From: Cyathus striatus | Lineage: Eukaryota; Basidiomycota; Agaricomycetes; Agaricales; Nidulariaceae | Assembly: GCA_025738555.1 (NCBI GenBank) | Contig: JAOVFP010000014.1 | Location: forward strand, 248,001-312,000 | Direction: 5' to 3' | Length of the DNA stretch: 64,000 nt | Part shown: positions 1 through 11,300 of the stretch, one piece after another | Layout of the letters: the number at the start of each line of letters is the position of its first letter | Numbering within the stretch: position 1 is the stretch's first letter | Position numbers and translations under genes: made by a program | Notes under the pieces: generated by a model | Database searches by the model: none | Told to the model about the DNA's origin: nothing | What the model saw: only the letters and a program-made list of their open reading frames with translations

Positions 1-2498
1 AATAAGCTACTGTTAGGGTTCGACCGACGACGTCTTGTCGTACCTAGTGCTTGACAAGAGGATCGTCTCCGACTCGGACAAACCAATTACTTCAAACGAT
101 GGCGCCTATACAGTTTCAATACAAGGTTCTTGTCCTGTAGCCAGGAATGTAAGACTTCAATGAAATTACGTCGCAACTTCAAGTACGCAATAGGTCTTTC
201 AGCCACCGACTTTAAGGGGGGTGCGTCTGTCTGAAAAACCCCATGTAATTCTCTCTCTTCCGGAGACGCGATCGGTTATACATACTTCGGGTATCCCATA
301 TCCGGAAGATTGGGATGTAGCCAGCAGCCACTTCAGCCCAGTACGCGCAACGGCCATCGACATTCGAGTGGTGGCGTGTGGCTTACGATGGCCCGTTTAT
401 TTTCTGGATAGCTTCCATACCATGCCATCTTTCAAGTATTCCATACCTGGGAGGTATACAGCAGGCCGCAGATTATGGAATGTTCAAACGCTCTGGGGAA
501 TCTAAGCGCCATTGCGCTATTTTCAGTGTTCGCTGGCCCGTGGCAGACGGGTCGCGCTGCGCGAGTGCAAGTATCCTCAGGTCCTGACATTATCGCAAAG
601 TTCAACAGAACGTTAATTCCATTTTACGTGTGCGCCAGCCTTCCCCAAGTGGATGAATCGTTTCATGTATGAACTCATGTTACTCTGTATGAAACGCACT
701 ATACGTACCTAGTGTGGTTTGTATTGGAATATCCAACTCTGGTTCTCCCCCCGGATAATGCGGGAGGTAATAGATTCATTATTTCTCCGTATCGTAAGGA
801 CGAGGGGGGGCATCTTTAGCTTCAAAGACTTTTCCATCTCTTCCTTTCGCTTTCTTCATTGCGCCTTACGGTACTTGGTATGGGAGGCGACGGTACCGAT
901 AGTGTGTTATTCCATATCTAACAGTACTGTGCTGCATATCGATCGGCGGACGGAGGCTCTGGTAAACTGTGGCGGAAGTGTACTCGTCTTTTTCTAATTG
1001 CCAACTGGCTAGGCTGCGGACGGCGCGTGCAGCGGGGACCTCACCAGTTCAACTTTGGTCTATTCGCATCTCCATGCTATACCCTACGAGGGTATTGATG
1101 ATCAAGGCTGAAATGTTCAGCGTGGTCGTCGACGGTTTTTTGCGAAGAACCACAATGATTATTACCCTTTTTAGCAAGGATGCATTCCATTACAGCAGCC
1201 TGCTGCTATGTCGAAGTGTAACCGTTGAGACGCCGCAATGTTGCTTTAGGAACGATATTATACCTTGTAAGGTAGAACAAACTTTCGACATTGTGAGTCA
1301 TGGTCCCTTTGTTTCGAAATTGCGACTTCTACCAGTTTGACTCAGGAGCCTCATGTTTTGGAAGTTTCGTAACTCTACTTACGCAACATAAGTTTGAATG
1401 GGTGAAGCCTCTCTGGTGCCAATTCAATGCTTATATGACAGCTCGCCTTACGATTAGTCACCGGCGGGTTGATGGCGCCCTGTCAGTGTTAGAGAGAAGC
1501 CCATGTCCAGCACTCTCCTGTCGATCTTATCGCTTCAGGTTCTGTGTCATGGGATGAGCTATCTTCCAAATATGCGTGGCGCCCGTCGAGAAACGCGTCG
1601 AATCTTTATTTTCTCCACACTGCCGACGGCGAATAGCAACCTTTCAGATAAAATACTACGATGTTCTGTCGAAAAAACATACAACTCGCGGGTCAAAGAG
1701 TACCCTCCTGTCGATCTTTACGGGATTTTTTTAAAAAAACACGCGACGAAAACATGTCGACATTTCTCTTGTCTCCGCTCTGCCGACGGCACATAGTAGC
1801 TTTCAGGTCCAACAAATCTGCAAGCTACTAGTATGTCGTAAGACGATGCCGGCTCGAAAGAGCTCGTTCGTCGGTTCAAATGGCGAGTCGAGCTCGTTTC
1901 GATCTAATGATCCAGCACGAGCGACTTCGTCCCAGTCCGCTGCAGCTTATTCCAGTACTGGAGGTTGCTAGACATGCTGTTTCGGGTCCGCGAGTACCGC
2001 ATTTCGTTGCAGGACGGCGCCCTTTGTCAAGTGTACTTTTTCATAGATCGTTTGTGGATACTCGAAAGACCTGCTTACAAGTCACAATAACAAGGCTTTC
2101 GTTATCTCTGTTCCGTGTTCATATTTCTCGACCTTGCTATTCATGGGTTTTAAATATGACAGCTGAGGTGAGGTGGTTAACAGACCTATTCTTGGACTTG
2201 CGATCATAATTGAATCTATGCTCAAGGTTAGCAGCAAATGACGCATATATAAGTTGCCGGTGTGCCGTCCCAGCAGTCATCTGGAACCTTGTTATGATAA
2301 TCTCAGTGATTTTGTGGCTTTGAGAAGTACACAAACTCGGACCTTGTACTGGATTTGGCTAATCTGCGATTGATCACAGCGATTGTCCAACACGTTGCAT
2401 ACGCGTGCAGTGGCCCAGAGTGGCCCCCCTTTGCCCATTGACAATGACTTTCGCCACTGGTCAGCTCACTGCTCTCTCTCTTCACCTCCTGTAACGTC
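1..2498. other. 5' region without a convincing gene
   Basis: I see no gene I can support here. The open frames are short, mutually overlapping and without recognisable motifs, and no chain of exons with plausible splice sites stood out. CpG is common and base composition is mixed, unlike the AT-rich transposon domain further right. The only structure I noticed is a pair of imperfect direct repeats around 1506-1808. The last 150 bases or so are presumably the promoter and 5' leader of the oxygenase-like gene that starts at 2499. Confidence 0.5.
1506..1808. repeat. imperfect direct repeats (GTCGA and CTGCCGACGGC motifs)
   Basis: A stretch of about 65 bp at 1585-1647 recurs in diverged form at 1739-1806. 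Both copies end in CTGCCGACGGC, then a short A-rich segment and CTTTCAG. A second shared core, CTCCTGTCGATCTT, occurs near 1514 and 1707. The copies are diverged, and I do not recognise the family. Confidence 0.5.
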
Positions 2499-4044
2499 AT
2501 GTACTCTGCTATGATGCCAATTAGCAGGGCGGCATCGCCCACCCCCTCGTATATCCCGTTTTCACCTGTACCTCCGGGAAGTGTTGCTTCGAGCGACTTT
2601 CAGGTGGAGAAAATACCTAGGCCACCTTCGTCGATGGGGCGTCGATCTATGCCCCCCATCGAGCCTGTCTATTACGATGAAAATCTCTATCGCGACCACG
2701 TTTCGCGGCTGCTCAATGTGAAGGACCGTCAGTTTGCCGTGTCGGGGAGAATACCCATGGATACCTCTCAGTTGGTGCTTTTCTTCAGGTCCAAGGTACG
2801 ATGAGCGACGGCCCTTCGGATTTCAGCTAATCTGACTGGCAACAAAGAGCGGCATCACACATTCTCTCGACTTCCCTATCGATGTTGTACACAACGCGCC
2901 ACCTGCGTTGGATGTTCTGATCGCAGCGTGTCGTCCACACCAGACAGCAGATATCGACGACTACCTCGATCGCGAATCACTGTTTTACCCTCCCAACCTT
3001 CCTTTGACACTTTCACTCGACATTGCGAGCCATCCCATTCTCGATGCCGTCCGGACGTCCTTATTCCCCAATTTGCCGCCAGGCCACCATCTCACAGCCA
3101 CCCGAGATAAACTTGAGTTGCTGGTTAGTGATGGCCGAATGGGGCGTCAACCCGTTAGCCTTCGCAACGATGGCAGGTCAGCCACCATCGTCGTCACTTT
3201 ACCTATACGCTTTAAAGGTGGTGCCCTGGTTATCCACGACCGGATTGGAAACCAGGAGAAGTATTACGGTCGCGGCGGGAAGACGGGAGATATTGAGTGG
3301 ACTGCGTTCCTTGCGGATTGCGAGTATGAGATTGAGACGGTTACGAAGGGATGTCGCGTTTCGGTTTCGTATGGTGTATACTTGAGGACGTTTGGGCCTT
3401 CTGGTGTTGATCCTGTGCCGCTCATCAGCCCCAGCGACAACTTTTTTGATCTCATGGCGCCTATTATGAACATGTCTCGCGGGAAGAGGATTGGGTTTTA
3501 TCTGACGAATGATTATGGTGTCAATCCATCGGAAGTTTTGGCTGAATCTATTGTTCCTTCGGTAGGTACATTTTTCTTATAGTATGTAACCAACTGACAC
3601 AAGTTACAGCTCAAAGGTGGCGACTCCCTTCTCTACCACGCGTTCAAGATGTACAAGCTCACTCCGGAATTCCGGTGGACGGCAGGCGGGTACGTTTGGC
3701 CCACTGACCGCATCGTCGAATACCATGGTGAGGATATCATCAAACCCATGATGTCAGGTCGCCCCTTCGGCGTCGTCAATGGCTCCAGGATGGGCGTTCC
3801 ACCTGTTCGTGGGGCATTTTCTTCTGGGTACCCTGTTGCCGATCCTGGAATGGACCATGCGGAGGCTATCCGATTGATTGTAGAGGGTAGTGGAGCGATT
3901 CCGGTTGAAGAGGCGGGGATAACGGTTCTTACGGATTGGACTAATCCCGCGCCTGTGGTTGGGAAGGAGAGGGTGCCGTTTGTGTCTGCGGGTGAGCTGG
4001 AGAGATTGGTTGTTAATGTTCTTTTGGTCGTTTTCATTCCTTGA
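2499..4044 (+). CDS. 2OG-Fe(II) oxygenase-like protein (fungal family)
   Basis: Three exons: 2499-2795, 2848-3561 and 3610-4044. Introns are 2796-2847 (52 bp) and 3562-3609 (48 bp), both GT-AG and phase 0. The product is 481 aa. The N-terminal ~60 residues are Pro/Ser-rich and probably disordered. The core follows a layout I recall from basidiomycete proteins labelled Fe2OG dioxygenase: a GGALVIHD strand, then IEWTAFLADCEYEIETV and KGCRVSVSYGVYL in exon 2, then LKGGDSLLYHAFKMYKL in exon 3. The position often occupied by the iron-binding His of a DxEHE-type motif reads Tyr (DCEYE), so catalytic competence is uncertain. Start: the first ATG in frame, with a CT-rich leader upstream. It converges on the SGNH gene, 261 bp away. 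The substrate is unknown. The gene model is well supported; the function rests on family resemblance only. Confidence 0.8.
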
Positions 4045-4305
4045 GTTTCAATGTATCAAATCATAGCATAATTTCAGAGCAAAGTTCGTGTAACCCATCA
4101 TCTGCGACGCCCAAGAGGTAGAATACAGAAGTAAATACGAGGATAGGTTGATTAAATAGCATAATGTTTTATAGTAAATACGGATGGGATCCTCCCCGTG
4201 TATCGTGTCCATGGTTTCTTTTTTCTTGTCCCTTTTCTTCCCCTTCCTCTGTTCGTGATAGGACGGCCCTATAGCGCTCTACGCTGCTCATGGCCCAAGA
4301 CATGA

Positions 4306-6166
4306 TTATGTGGAAAAGATGCCGATGATCTTGAATGGCCATACACCCTGCCCTTCTTCACCTAATAACTGACATTCGACAAAGTGGTTTCCGCGGGTAA
4401 CATAGTGGTCAATCATCGTAAGTCTAAATCATTCATCAGAAACTTTAGAAAGAAAGAAAAGAAAAAGAACGCACTGAGGCTTAGCTTCCCCAATATCCTG
4501 TACATTCTCCAACGTCTTGGCACCGGCATAATTATCATCGACCCAACATTCGACTTTGCTCCCTTCCCCAGCCACTTTTACAGTCTCTACGATGTAGTAT
4601 ATCCCAATATCGCCTGCTCCGATGTTCAGTGGGACGCGCAGCTTGCTCGTGGGGAGGGTAGAGTAGAAGTAGTGTCCCATTACGCCACCGTTGGCGGACG
4701 ATGCTGTGTTGGGGTGGTGCACGTACCATCCGCTGCCGTAGAACAAGCTGGGAGGGAGAGGATTGATAAGATCGTTCGCGCTCACGCAGAAGGGTGCGAT
4801 TTCCTCGTATTTGGTGCCGGGGAGTGGGCGGGTATTCACTCTCCCCAAGGGAATACCTAGTTCTTCGACATTGATACCCCCAGCTTCGGGTTTAATCCTA
4901 TTCCCATGCTCGTCGACGTCTTTGCCTTCTTCACTTTCCTCGTCATTTTCACCTGGTACGCCTTTTCGCAGGCCAACGCCGCCAAAGAGGGCTCCGGCAT
5001 CGCTCTTGTGTGATTCGGAGGGGGATTCGCCGCGTGCTAGCATGTCCCATGTTGTGCATATCTGACTCTGGATGTACGCTTCGAGAAGGTCGCTGAGGAC
5101 TTGGTGGCCTTTTTCGTTGGGGAGGACAGGGTCGACGAAGAATTTTTCGATGGATTTGGGTTCGCGCATGTAGTCTGCGAAAAGGGCTGCTTTGGTGGAT
5201 ACGTGGGGGATGTCGTAGAATTGGGCGACGAGGTCGTGCCAGTGGTCTGGGCCTGCGAAGCCGTGTGTTTGATGGATTTGGGGAGAGAAGTGGCCTAGGA
5301 GGAGGACGGCGGGTGTGTCGGGACGTAGGAGGAGTGAACGGATTAGGATTTCAAAGTTGTCGGTTGAGTCTGAGTCTCTTTTGGGTTGTTAGTTAGAGTT
5401 TAAAGGGGATAGAGGGGGGGACGTACGGAATGTCGTCTGTGTCGAGTTCGACGATGACGAGGTCTGTTACGTCTGGGATGTGGTGAGAGGCACAGAAGCC
5501 GTAGTAGTCTGAATTTGTGCGTCGCATTGCGCCGTTTGTGAGTTCTGTTGCTGGGTGGGGGAAGATGGTGTTCCACCATTGGAAGAATTTGGAGGGGTAG
5601 CATTTGGATGAGATGGGGTCGTCCCCTGCGCCGTGGCATGCTGATACTGTATGCAAGTGTGAGATAGTGTATTGAAATGAAATGAAAGACGAACCGGAGC
5701 CGCCGATGACGCTTATGGTGACTGGCTTGCCTGCGAGAGCGCGCTCGATGACTCGCTGGATCCTGGTGCCGGTGCCCAGGTGCATGCGACTCTTGCTGAG
5801 GACGCTCATGCCGTACTTGGCAGCCATCTTGTCGCCGGTGCCATAAGAGGGACAAAAGTCGAATGGATTGGCATCGCCCGAGAGGTTAAAGTAGTTCTTT
5901 GGATGAAGCTCTGCGGGGGTGTAGGAGTATGCCTGGGTGGGTGAAGAGGGGATGTAGTGGGTGAGGGTGAAGAGGGCGAGGAGGACGAGGAGGAAGAGGA
6001 GGGTGCGTATTGTTCTGCGGTTGAGGAAGGAGGAGGCGTTGGGTGTGTCGAGGGGGTGGAGAGGGGGAGTGGGCGAGGAGATGTGTGCGTGTGTGCGCTG
6101 TGTCCTGCGTTGGAGCATTGGTAGTGAGCGGAGGAAAGAGAGCTGAGCTGGATTTTTGATCGACAC
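4306..6166 (-). CDS. SGNH-hydrolase-like type II membrane protein
   Basis: Four exons on the minus strand: 6166-5695, 5646-5427, 5377-4475 and 4423-4306. Introns are 48, 49 and 51 bp, all GT-AG, with phases 1, 2 and 2 that close exactly. The product is 570 aa. A basic, Pro/Ser-rich cytosolic tail precedes one membrane segment (about residues 55-73, LLFLLVLLALF). The first splice creates the GGSVSACHG block (Ser near residue 157), the SGNH block-I nucleophile position. DPVLPNEKGH (about 313-322) supplies the Asp/His side of the triad. The C-terminal beta-rich part ends near ITRGNHF-like TRGNHFVEC and FKIIGIFST. A second in-frame ATG at 6118 is an alternative start (554 aa). Probably a Golgi or ER lumenal esterase acting on a sugar or glycan (inference). 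It is divergent from the GT69 gene at 6230 and shares its promoter interval. Confidence 0.82.
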
Positions 6167-6229
6167 TTTCTTATTTTTGATTCAATCGACGGCCAGCGCG
6201 GCAACCCTGTCTCTCTCTCTCCCTCCACC
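6167..6229. promoter_or_regulatory. compact bidirectional promoter interval
   Basis: Only 63 bp separate the start codons of the divergent SGNH and GT69 genes (111 bp if the SGNH protein starts at 6118). The interval holds an AT-rich tract near 6170-6185 and a CT-rich tract just before the GT69 ATG, typical of a fungal 5' leader. No clear TATA box is visible. Transcription starts must lie very close to, or inside, the opposing 5' leader. Confidence 0.55.
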
Positions 6230-9200
6230 ATGAAGCCCAAACCCGCCCTCTCCTTCCTCCGCCGCATCACACCCCTCGCTGCTCTCTCCATCGGTCTCAT
6301 TGTGGGTTTCACAATAGCAAAGTTATTCCCCTGGAACACCGTATGTCTATTGTATAATGTTTATTCAATTCTGATATACCATAGACTACAACTCCCACAT
6401 GGCGTTCGGGCCACCTCCCCACTAAAAAGTCACAGCAGACAAGACATCCTATCCAAATTCCTACCGTCGCACAGCGCGAGCGCGTCCTCGAGCTCCTCAC
6501 CACCCTCTCCCCGCACTACACCAAGGAATGCACGCGGCACGCCCAGCCAGGCTATACCGCGCAGGCCCTGGAGCGGTACAAGCCTCTCATCGGCTACCTC
6601 CCCCCTCAGCGCAGCTCAGTCCTCGGCAGTCTCCTAGGAATGGACCAACAGCCTCTCCAAAACCAACACAGCGAACATAAATACTTCTTCGCTATCAACC
6701 TATACAACTCATTCGACGTCATCCCTGATCTATTCGCTACCCTCTTCAGAGTCTCTGCCATCCTAGGCTACGGAAATGTCTTTGTATCGATATACGAGAA
6801 CGGGTCGTCGGACCAGACGAAGGCTCTCTTGCGCATTTTCGATGCGCTGTGCAGGAGCGTGGGCATGCGCGTTATGATTCGCACGTCAATGCGCACTAGG
6901 GGCGCATTCAACCATCGTATCGAGTACCTCGCCGAAGTACGCAACAGCGCCTTTGTCCCCCTACACGAACTCCGCGATGCCGAAGGCGAGTACTTTGACT
7001 CCATCATATTCATGAACGACATTCTACCCTGCGTCGACGACCTTCTCGAGCTCATCTACCAATCTCGCTTGAACAATGCCGGAATCACATGCGCAGCGGA
7101 TTACATGTACCACGAGGAAATTGCCGCACCCGTGTTTTATGATAATTGGGTTGCGAGGGATATCAATGGAACAGCCTTGGAGAATGCTCCGTTTGAGAGA
7201 ATTTTTCATCATGAAGAGAGTAGAGAGCGGTGGGTTAGGCATTTGCCTGTTCAAGTCCAGAGTTGTTGGAATGGCATTGCGATTTTGGATCCTGCGCCTT
7301 TTTATACGCCTCCTCACGTGAGGTTTAGAATGGCAAAGATCACCGAGGGCGAATGTTCCGCTAGCGAATGTAGTTTGATTTGCAATGATTATTGGGAGGC
7401 GGGGTATGGTAGGATTATGATGGTCCCTAGAGTCAAGTTGGCTTATGATTCTGTGCGTCTTTTTTTATCCTTTTTCTGCCATCGCTCACGATCAAATAGA
7501 AAGTGTTCGATATCATCCATCCTAACCGCCGCAATTTGACTGCGATAAGGGGGTATGTGAAGATTGGGGGCTTGCCTGACGATCCGAGAACGGATCCGCA
7601 GGATCGAAGTTGGTTCGGTCCGCATGATAGGCTGTTTACTGAGGAAGAGAGTGTCCCGCTTGATTTTGTTGCTGGGCCTGAGTATGGTGAGTTTCTTGCT
7701 TTTTGGGGGACTGGGTTGGATTTGGGGTGTTGTTTCTTGCTTGATGGTCGTTGGATATACCTTCCTGCGCGTCCTTTTTTCGCTTCCTGCTGTTCACGCA
7801 TGCGATGGACTGCGTTTCTTTATTCGAAATGGTCGCTTTCGGGATCTGCCAGTGGTGCATGGCAGGTGGCTCTTTTGACCCTCAATACCTCTCAGTTTCG
7901 AGGTGCAGCCGTGCTTCGTGCTTCATTTGGCGTGGCGATTCTTTGCGTTTTCTGATTCTACTGCTGTTTCTTGTCGCGTTCTACTTGTTTCTCTGCGGTT
8001 TGGGGGTTGGGTTTGGAGATGGAAAGTGGATGTTTGGTCCCTTCTATTCGTTGGCCGGCGGACGCTCTGCTGGGTGTTTGGTGTGGGTTTCAGGCTCTAT
8101 CCCGGGGTTTGTTGACCCCTTTTTGCTTTTCTTAAAGAAAAGGTTTCGTGGTATATTTCTTCTGGCTTTTCTTGTGGATAGTGTGGAATGGATTGGTTAT
8201 GTGTACTCCTTTCGAGACAGTTTTGCTCGCTGGTTGAGGGGCGTTCGGTGATAATTGTCGGGTGCGATTGGTAGGCTCTGTTTTTGGGGCTTTTGCCTTT
8301 ATTTCCTATTGAGATGGGTGCTGGTTCGTTTCTTTCGTTGTTCTTGACTCCGACGACTCTGGAACTCTGTTGAGGTTGTTTGATCCGTTGAAGGATCCCT
8401 TTTGTTTACCTTCTCGTGGATGAGGCGGAGTGGACGGGTTGTGGTGGTTTTGTCCAGAGCGTCTCAGTTGGTGTGTTATGTGTCCGATCTCCCGCTCGTG
8501 GTGATGTAGAGATAGGTACTGGGCAGAATTGTGATAGGCACGAGCTGCCGTTCTCTTGCGCGTTTGATTTTTGCTATTCTGCAAACCCTACGCACGCACA
8601 GGGCCATTTGGATGTTCTTTCATCTTTCTGTGTCAGCCGTGCCGTTTTCCTTTCGTGACTTTGGCAGATGTATCGTCGCTGTGTGGTGCTTCCTTTATGC
8701 CTGCTACTTTTGTCCATCTGGAAGTACTCTTGCATTTGTGCTGAGGACTGCCTTAGCCGGGAACTTGGTCGTCTTGTTTCTGAGAGGTCGTGTATGATGC
8801 GACCCGGTCGTTTTTCCGTTGGTTTCCGCGGGCATATGCCTAGTATTCAGGGAGTATACGTCTATTTCATGCGCCTTCTGAGGGACTACGGCCCATGATA
8901 CTACTGCCGCTGTAGTCCTTACTCTCGCGTCCGGGTCCTTGGGGCGAGTCGCAAGTGGGAGTCTTTGTTTCCTCCGTGTATTAGGCTTATATACTCTTTC
9001 TATATTGTTCTTCCTAGTGGAGCGTGCCATGATTGACCCCGCCGCAGCATCATTTTCTCACCCCACTTTCGAACGTCCATTATTTTATCAGGTTTCTTTC
9101 TTCGAGTTCTCAACTCTTAGCTTCTGATTTCATTCTATTCAACCCCTGCCTTCTCTTCCTCTCTTCTCCCTGAACTGTCTGTTCAATGCTAACGTTCACT

Positions 9201-9340
9201 TTACAGTCTGGTGTTGGGGCTGGGACGGTGCCGGTGATCTTGAAGGACCTGATGTAGATCCTATCTGGGAGAAGATGTCGAATAGGTCGACGTTGCCGAC
9301 GGCTATTAAGGTTAAACACGATCGAAGTTTGACTCTGTGA
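6230..9340 (+). CDS. CAP59/CMT1-family (GT69) glycosyltransferase
   Basis: Four exons: 6230-6340, 6385-7452, 7500-7686 and 9207-9340. The product is 499 aa. Introns are 44, 47 and 1,520 bp. A signal-anchor lies at about residues 14-32 (PLAALSIGLIVGFTIAKLF), so a type II Golgi protein is expected. Family marks of cryptococcal mannosyltransferase 1/CAP59 (PF11735) include FFAINLYNSFDVIPDL, VFVSIYENGSSDQT, IIFMNDILPCVDDLLELI (about 244-261, the acidic donor-binding region), YEND-like AADYMYHEE, and the Cys-rich CSASECSLICNDYW. The last splice creates EYVWCWGWDGAGD, the usual C-terminal motif. In Cryptococcus, members add alpha-1,3-mannose or are needed for capsule export; here the acceptor is unknown. 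Intron 1 could end later (6435 or 6438), also in frame, giving about 481-482 aa. Confidence 0.85.
7687..9206 (+). other. 1,520-bp intron 3 of the GT69 gene
   Basis: The donor GTGAGT at 7687 and the branch/acceptor region TGCTAAC...TTTACAG ending at 9206 are both strong. Splicing them joins EY to VWCWGWDGAG in frame. The other introns in the neighbourhood are 33-68 bp. The interior is T/G-rich on the sense strand and carries open frames on both strands (the longest 166 aa at 7751-8251), but none resembles a known protein. I found no terminal repeats or target duplication, so I cannot say whether an insertion created it. Confidence 0.75.
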
Positions 9341-9823
9341 TGTGGGAATCGGAGGAGGGCTCATACGAGAGGGGGTGGAGGGCGGCGAGGACGGTGGCGG
9401 ATGTGGTGGTAACGACGCGGACGGCTTACAGCAACAACGGTGCAGTTGGAACATCGACACACGATCAAGAAGATTACACACTCTTCTTTCCCTCTATTAT
9501 CGGACATCTCATATACATCTCAAAACGTACTCACTCGAGGAACCGTCGATAACACTCGCTCAATGCTCTTTCAGACAGGCCGTTTTCTTTAGGATCTTCG
9601 CTCTGCTGGCGTTATTATGTTAGTTAGTCAACCAGCCAGCCAACCCGCCGCTGCGGTGTACATTATTACATTATTCTATCCTATTGCGTTTTACTGTCGT
9701 AGATTTGTTTGTCTTTGTTTTTTTTTTGGGAAAAATATTTATATTCACTTCAAAAGTTACAAAGTTATTAGCAGTTGGCAAGGTAAAGACGGCCGTATAC
9801 GGTCAGACGGGATGGGTATCGAC
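9341..9823. other. 3' flank of the GT69 gene
   Basis: No gene is visible. It starts with the 3' untranslated region of the GT69 gene and becomes AT-rich towards the inverted-repeat block. The open frames are low-complexity and unsupported. Confidence 0.5.
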
Positions 9824-11300
9824 GGGTGAAAACCGTACCGTACCAAGCTTCACTCTACCCCCATACGGTACGGTATATATGAGTTATGAAGTTCCGAATG
9901 TGGAATAATTCACCGTAACCGTAATTCCAGAGTGTCGTAAATCATAAAACTTTTGTTTTTCTCATTTATTTCTACATACAGTTGGGGTCACGCAAACACC
10001 ACCAATTTTATATCTCGACAACGCGAATTTTTGGGCACAAACTGACTTCAGACTCAGAATCAGCAACCTCAGAAACATCCAAAAACGATGTTTTCGGAAA
10101 ATTCCCACGAGAAAATAGGTTGGCCAAAATTTTTGACCAAAAAATTGACATGTTACAGGGTCCAAATCTACCTGAGTCAGGCTGTGGACTGTATTAAAAA
10201 CCTATTATGGTATAGGAGGGAACTGACAAGTCTCGGGAAACCCAAATTTTGGCCCAAAACTACTCAATTTATAACTACATACATAATAAGTATGCCCTAT
10301 CTAAATTAACTGCCAAACAAAGGACACGCATCATGCTGACACATCAGAGGTTGCTGACCAAGTCTGTCAGCCTGGTGCGCGCTGAACCCCTACAGAGGGT
10401 ACTAAATAGTAAATGCATTGACAATTGTCTACTCCACTAGTTGCTGCTTTGATATCTTTGATGGGTACCTCAGAGTTCAAAATTGAGTCAATGTTACAAG
10501 TTCTCATCAACATAGTATTTATAATGAATCTATGACTTGTCAAGAATTAAATAGTTTGTCTAATGTTACTTTAAAGTTTGTAGTAATTAGTATATGATAC
10601 TACTTGGTTACATATATCTTAATAGTATAGTATTTACTTGCAGTCTACCAAAGTTTTAGATTTCTGCTGCTTCTACCACAATGTTACTCAATAAACTATT
10701 TGAGCAAGATTTAATACATTTTAAAGGATTTTAGGGCATTTTTCATAGTGTATACTATAGGTATGGCCAGTTACTTAGCCATTTTTTAGTGCGGGAACCG
10801 GTACTCCGGTGGGAATTATTTTAACGGAATCATAACTAGATTAATGAAAGGATGCCGAAAATGATTTTTTCGAGATTTTACCTGTTTTTTTCGGCGATGG
10901 CCAAATTTTTGGGTCAAAAATGCAAAAAATCGGTTTGAGCAAAATCGGCTCGTGGAAATCAAAAGCAAACCCTCAAAATATGCTATTCCGATGGTTTTTG
11001 GAGGCCAGAAGGCATTGTGGGTGTGGGAAAAAATCAACCAAAAAAGTTGGTGGTGTTTGCGTGACCCCAACTGTACATAGATTCTATTTCATGTCAGAAT
11101 TATAAATATGGTTTTAAAACAAACATATATTGTGTTATTGTTGATTTATAGCTCATTTTCTGTCAATTGTTCCTCTTGTGTTTTCATTTTGAGAAGTTCC
11201 CATGCTTCGTAGAGGTGAGTGAGTAAGGTGATATTCGTGAGCAGTCACTTAGGTATACAGTATCCAATGTTCCAATGTCCATAAATTAAAACAAATGAGA
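9824..11300 (+). repeat. left arm of the inverted-repeat block, split by a 1.1-kb insertion
   Basis: Positions 9824-9978 and 11073-about 11300 together form one arm. It is inverted relative to about 12397-12600: the segment containing TAGAGGTGAGTGAG and CTTAGGTATACAG recurs there as its reverse complement. The arm is interrupted at 9979-11072 by a separate TIR element. Near its outer end it carries a palindromic cluster of CCGTACCGTACC and GGTACGGTA. Confidence 0.65.
9979..11072. mobile_element. 1.1-kb non-autonomous TIR element
   Basis: Perfect 27-bp terminal inverted repeats start CAGTTGGGGTCACGCAAACA and extend into ACCACCAA, with one mismatch just beyond. They lie at 9979-10005 and 11046-11072. 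The flanks read TACATA on both sides, and the homologous sequence near 12710 (TTTCTGCATAGAT) looks like the empty site. Because the ends are partly palindromic, the target duplication could be any length from 2 to 6 bp. The 1,094-bp interior is AT-rich with no credible transposase, so this is a MITE-like derivative. The superfamily is undecided; a Tc1/mariner-type TA duplication would fit only if the empty-site comparison is misleading. Confidence 0.75.

Noticed and set aside
221..1796. Chain of + strand open frames in the first 1.8 kb
   Set aside because: Short overlapping frames without motifs or consistent splice sites.
7751..8251. 166-codon + strand open frame inside GT69 intron 3
   Set aside because: Composition follows the T/G-rich intron, there is no known motif, and the splice that removes it restores a conserved family sequence.
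8704..9030. 108-codon minus-strand frame inside GT69 intron 3 as a nested gene
   Set aside because: No motif, no splice structure, overlapping frames on both strands; probably chance.
9979..11072. Short open frames as a transposase in the 1.1-kb TIR element
   Set aside because: All below 90 codons, no catalytic motif; treated as a non-autonomous element.
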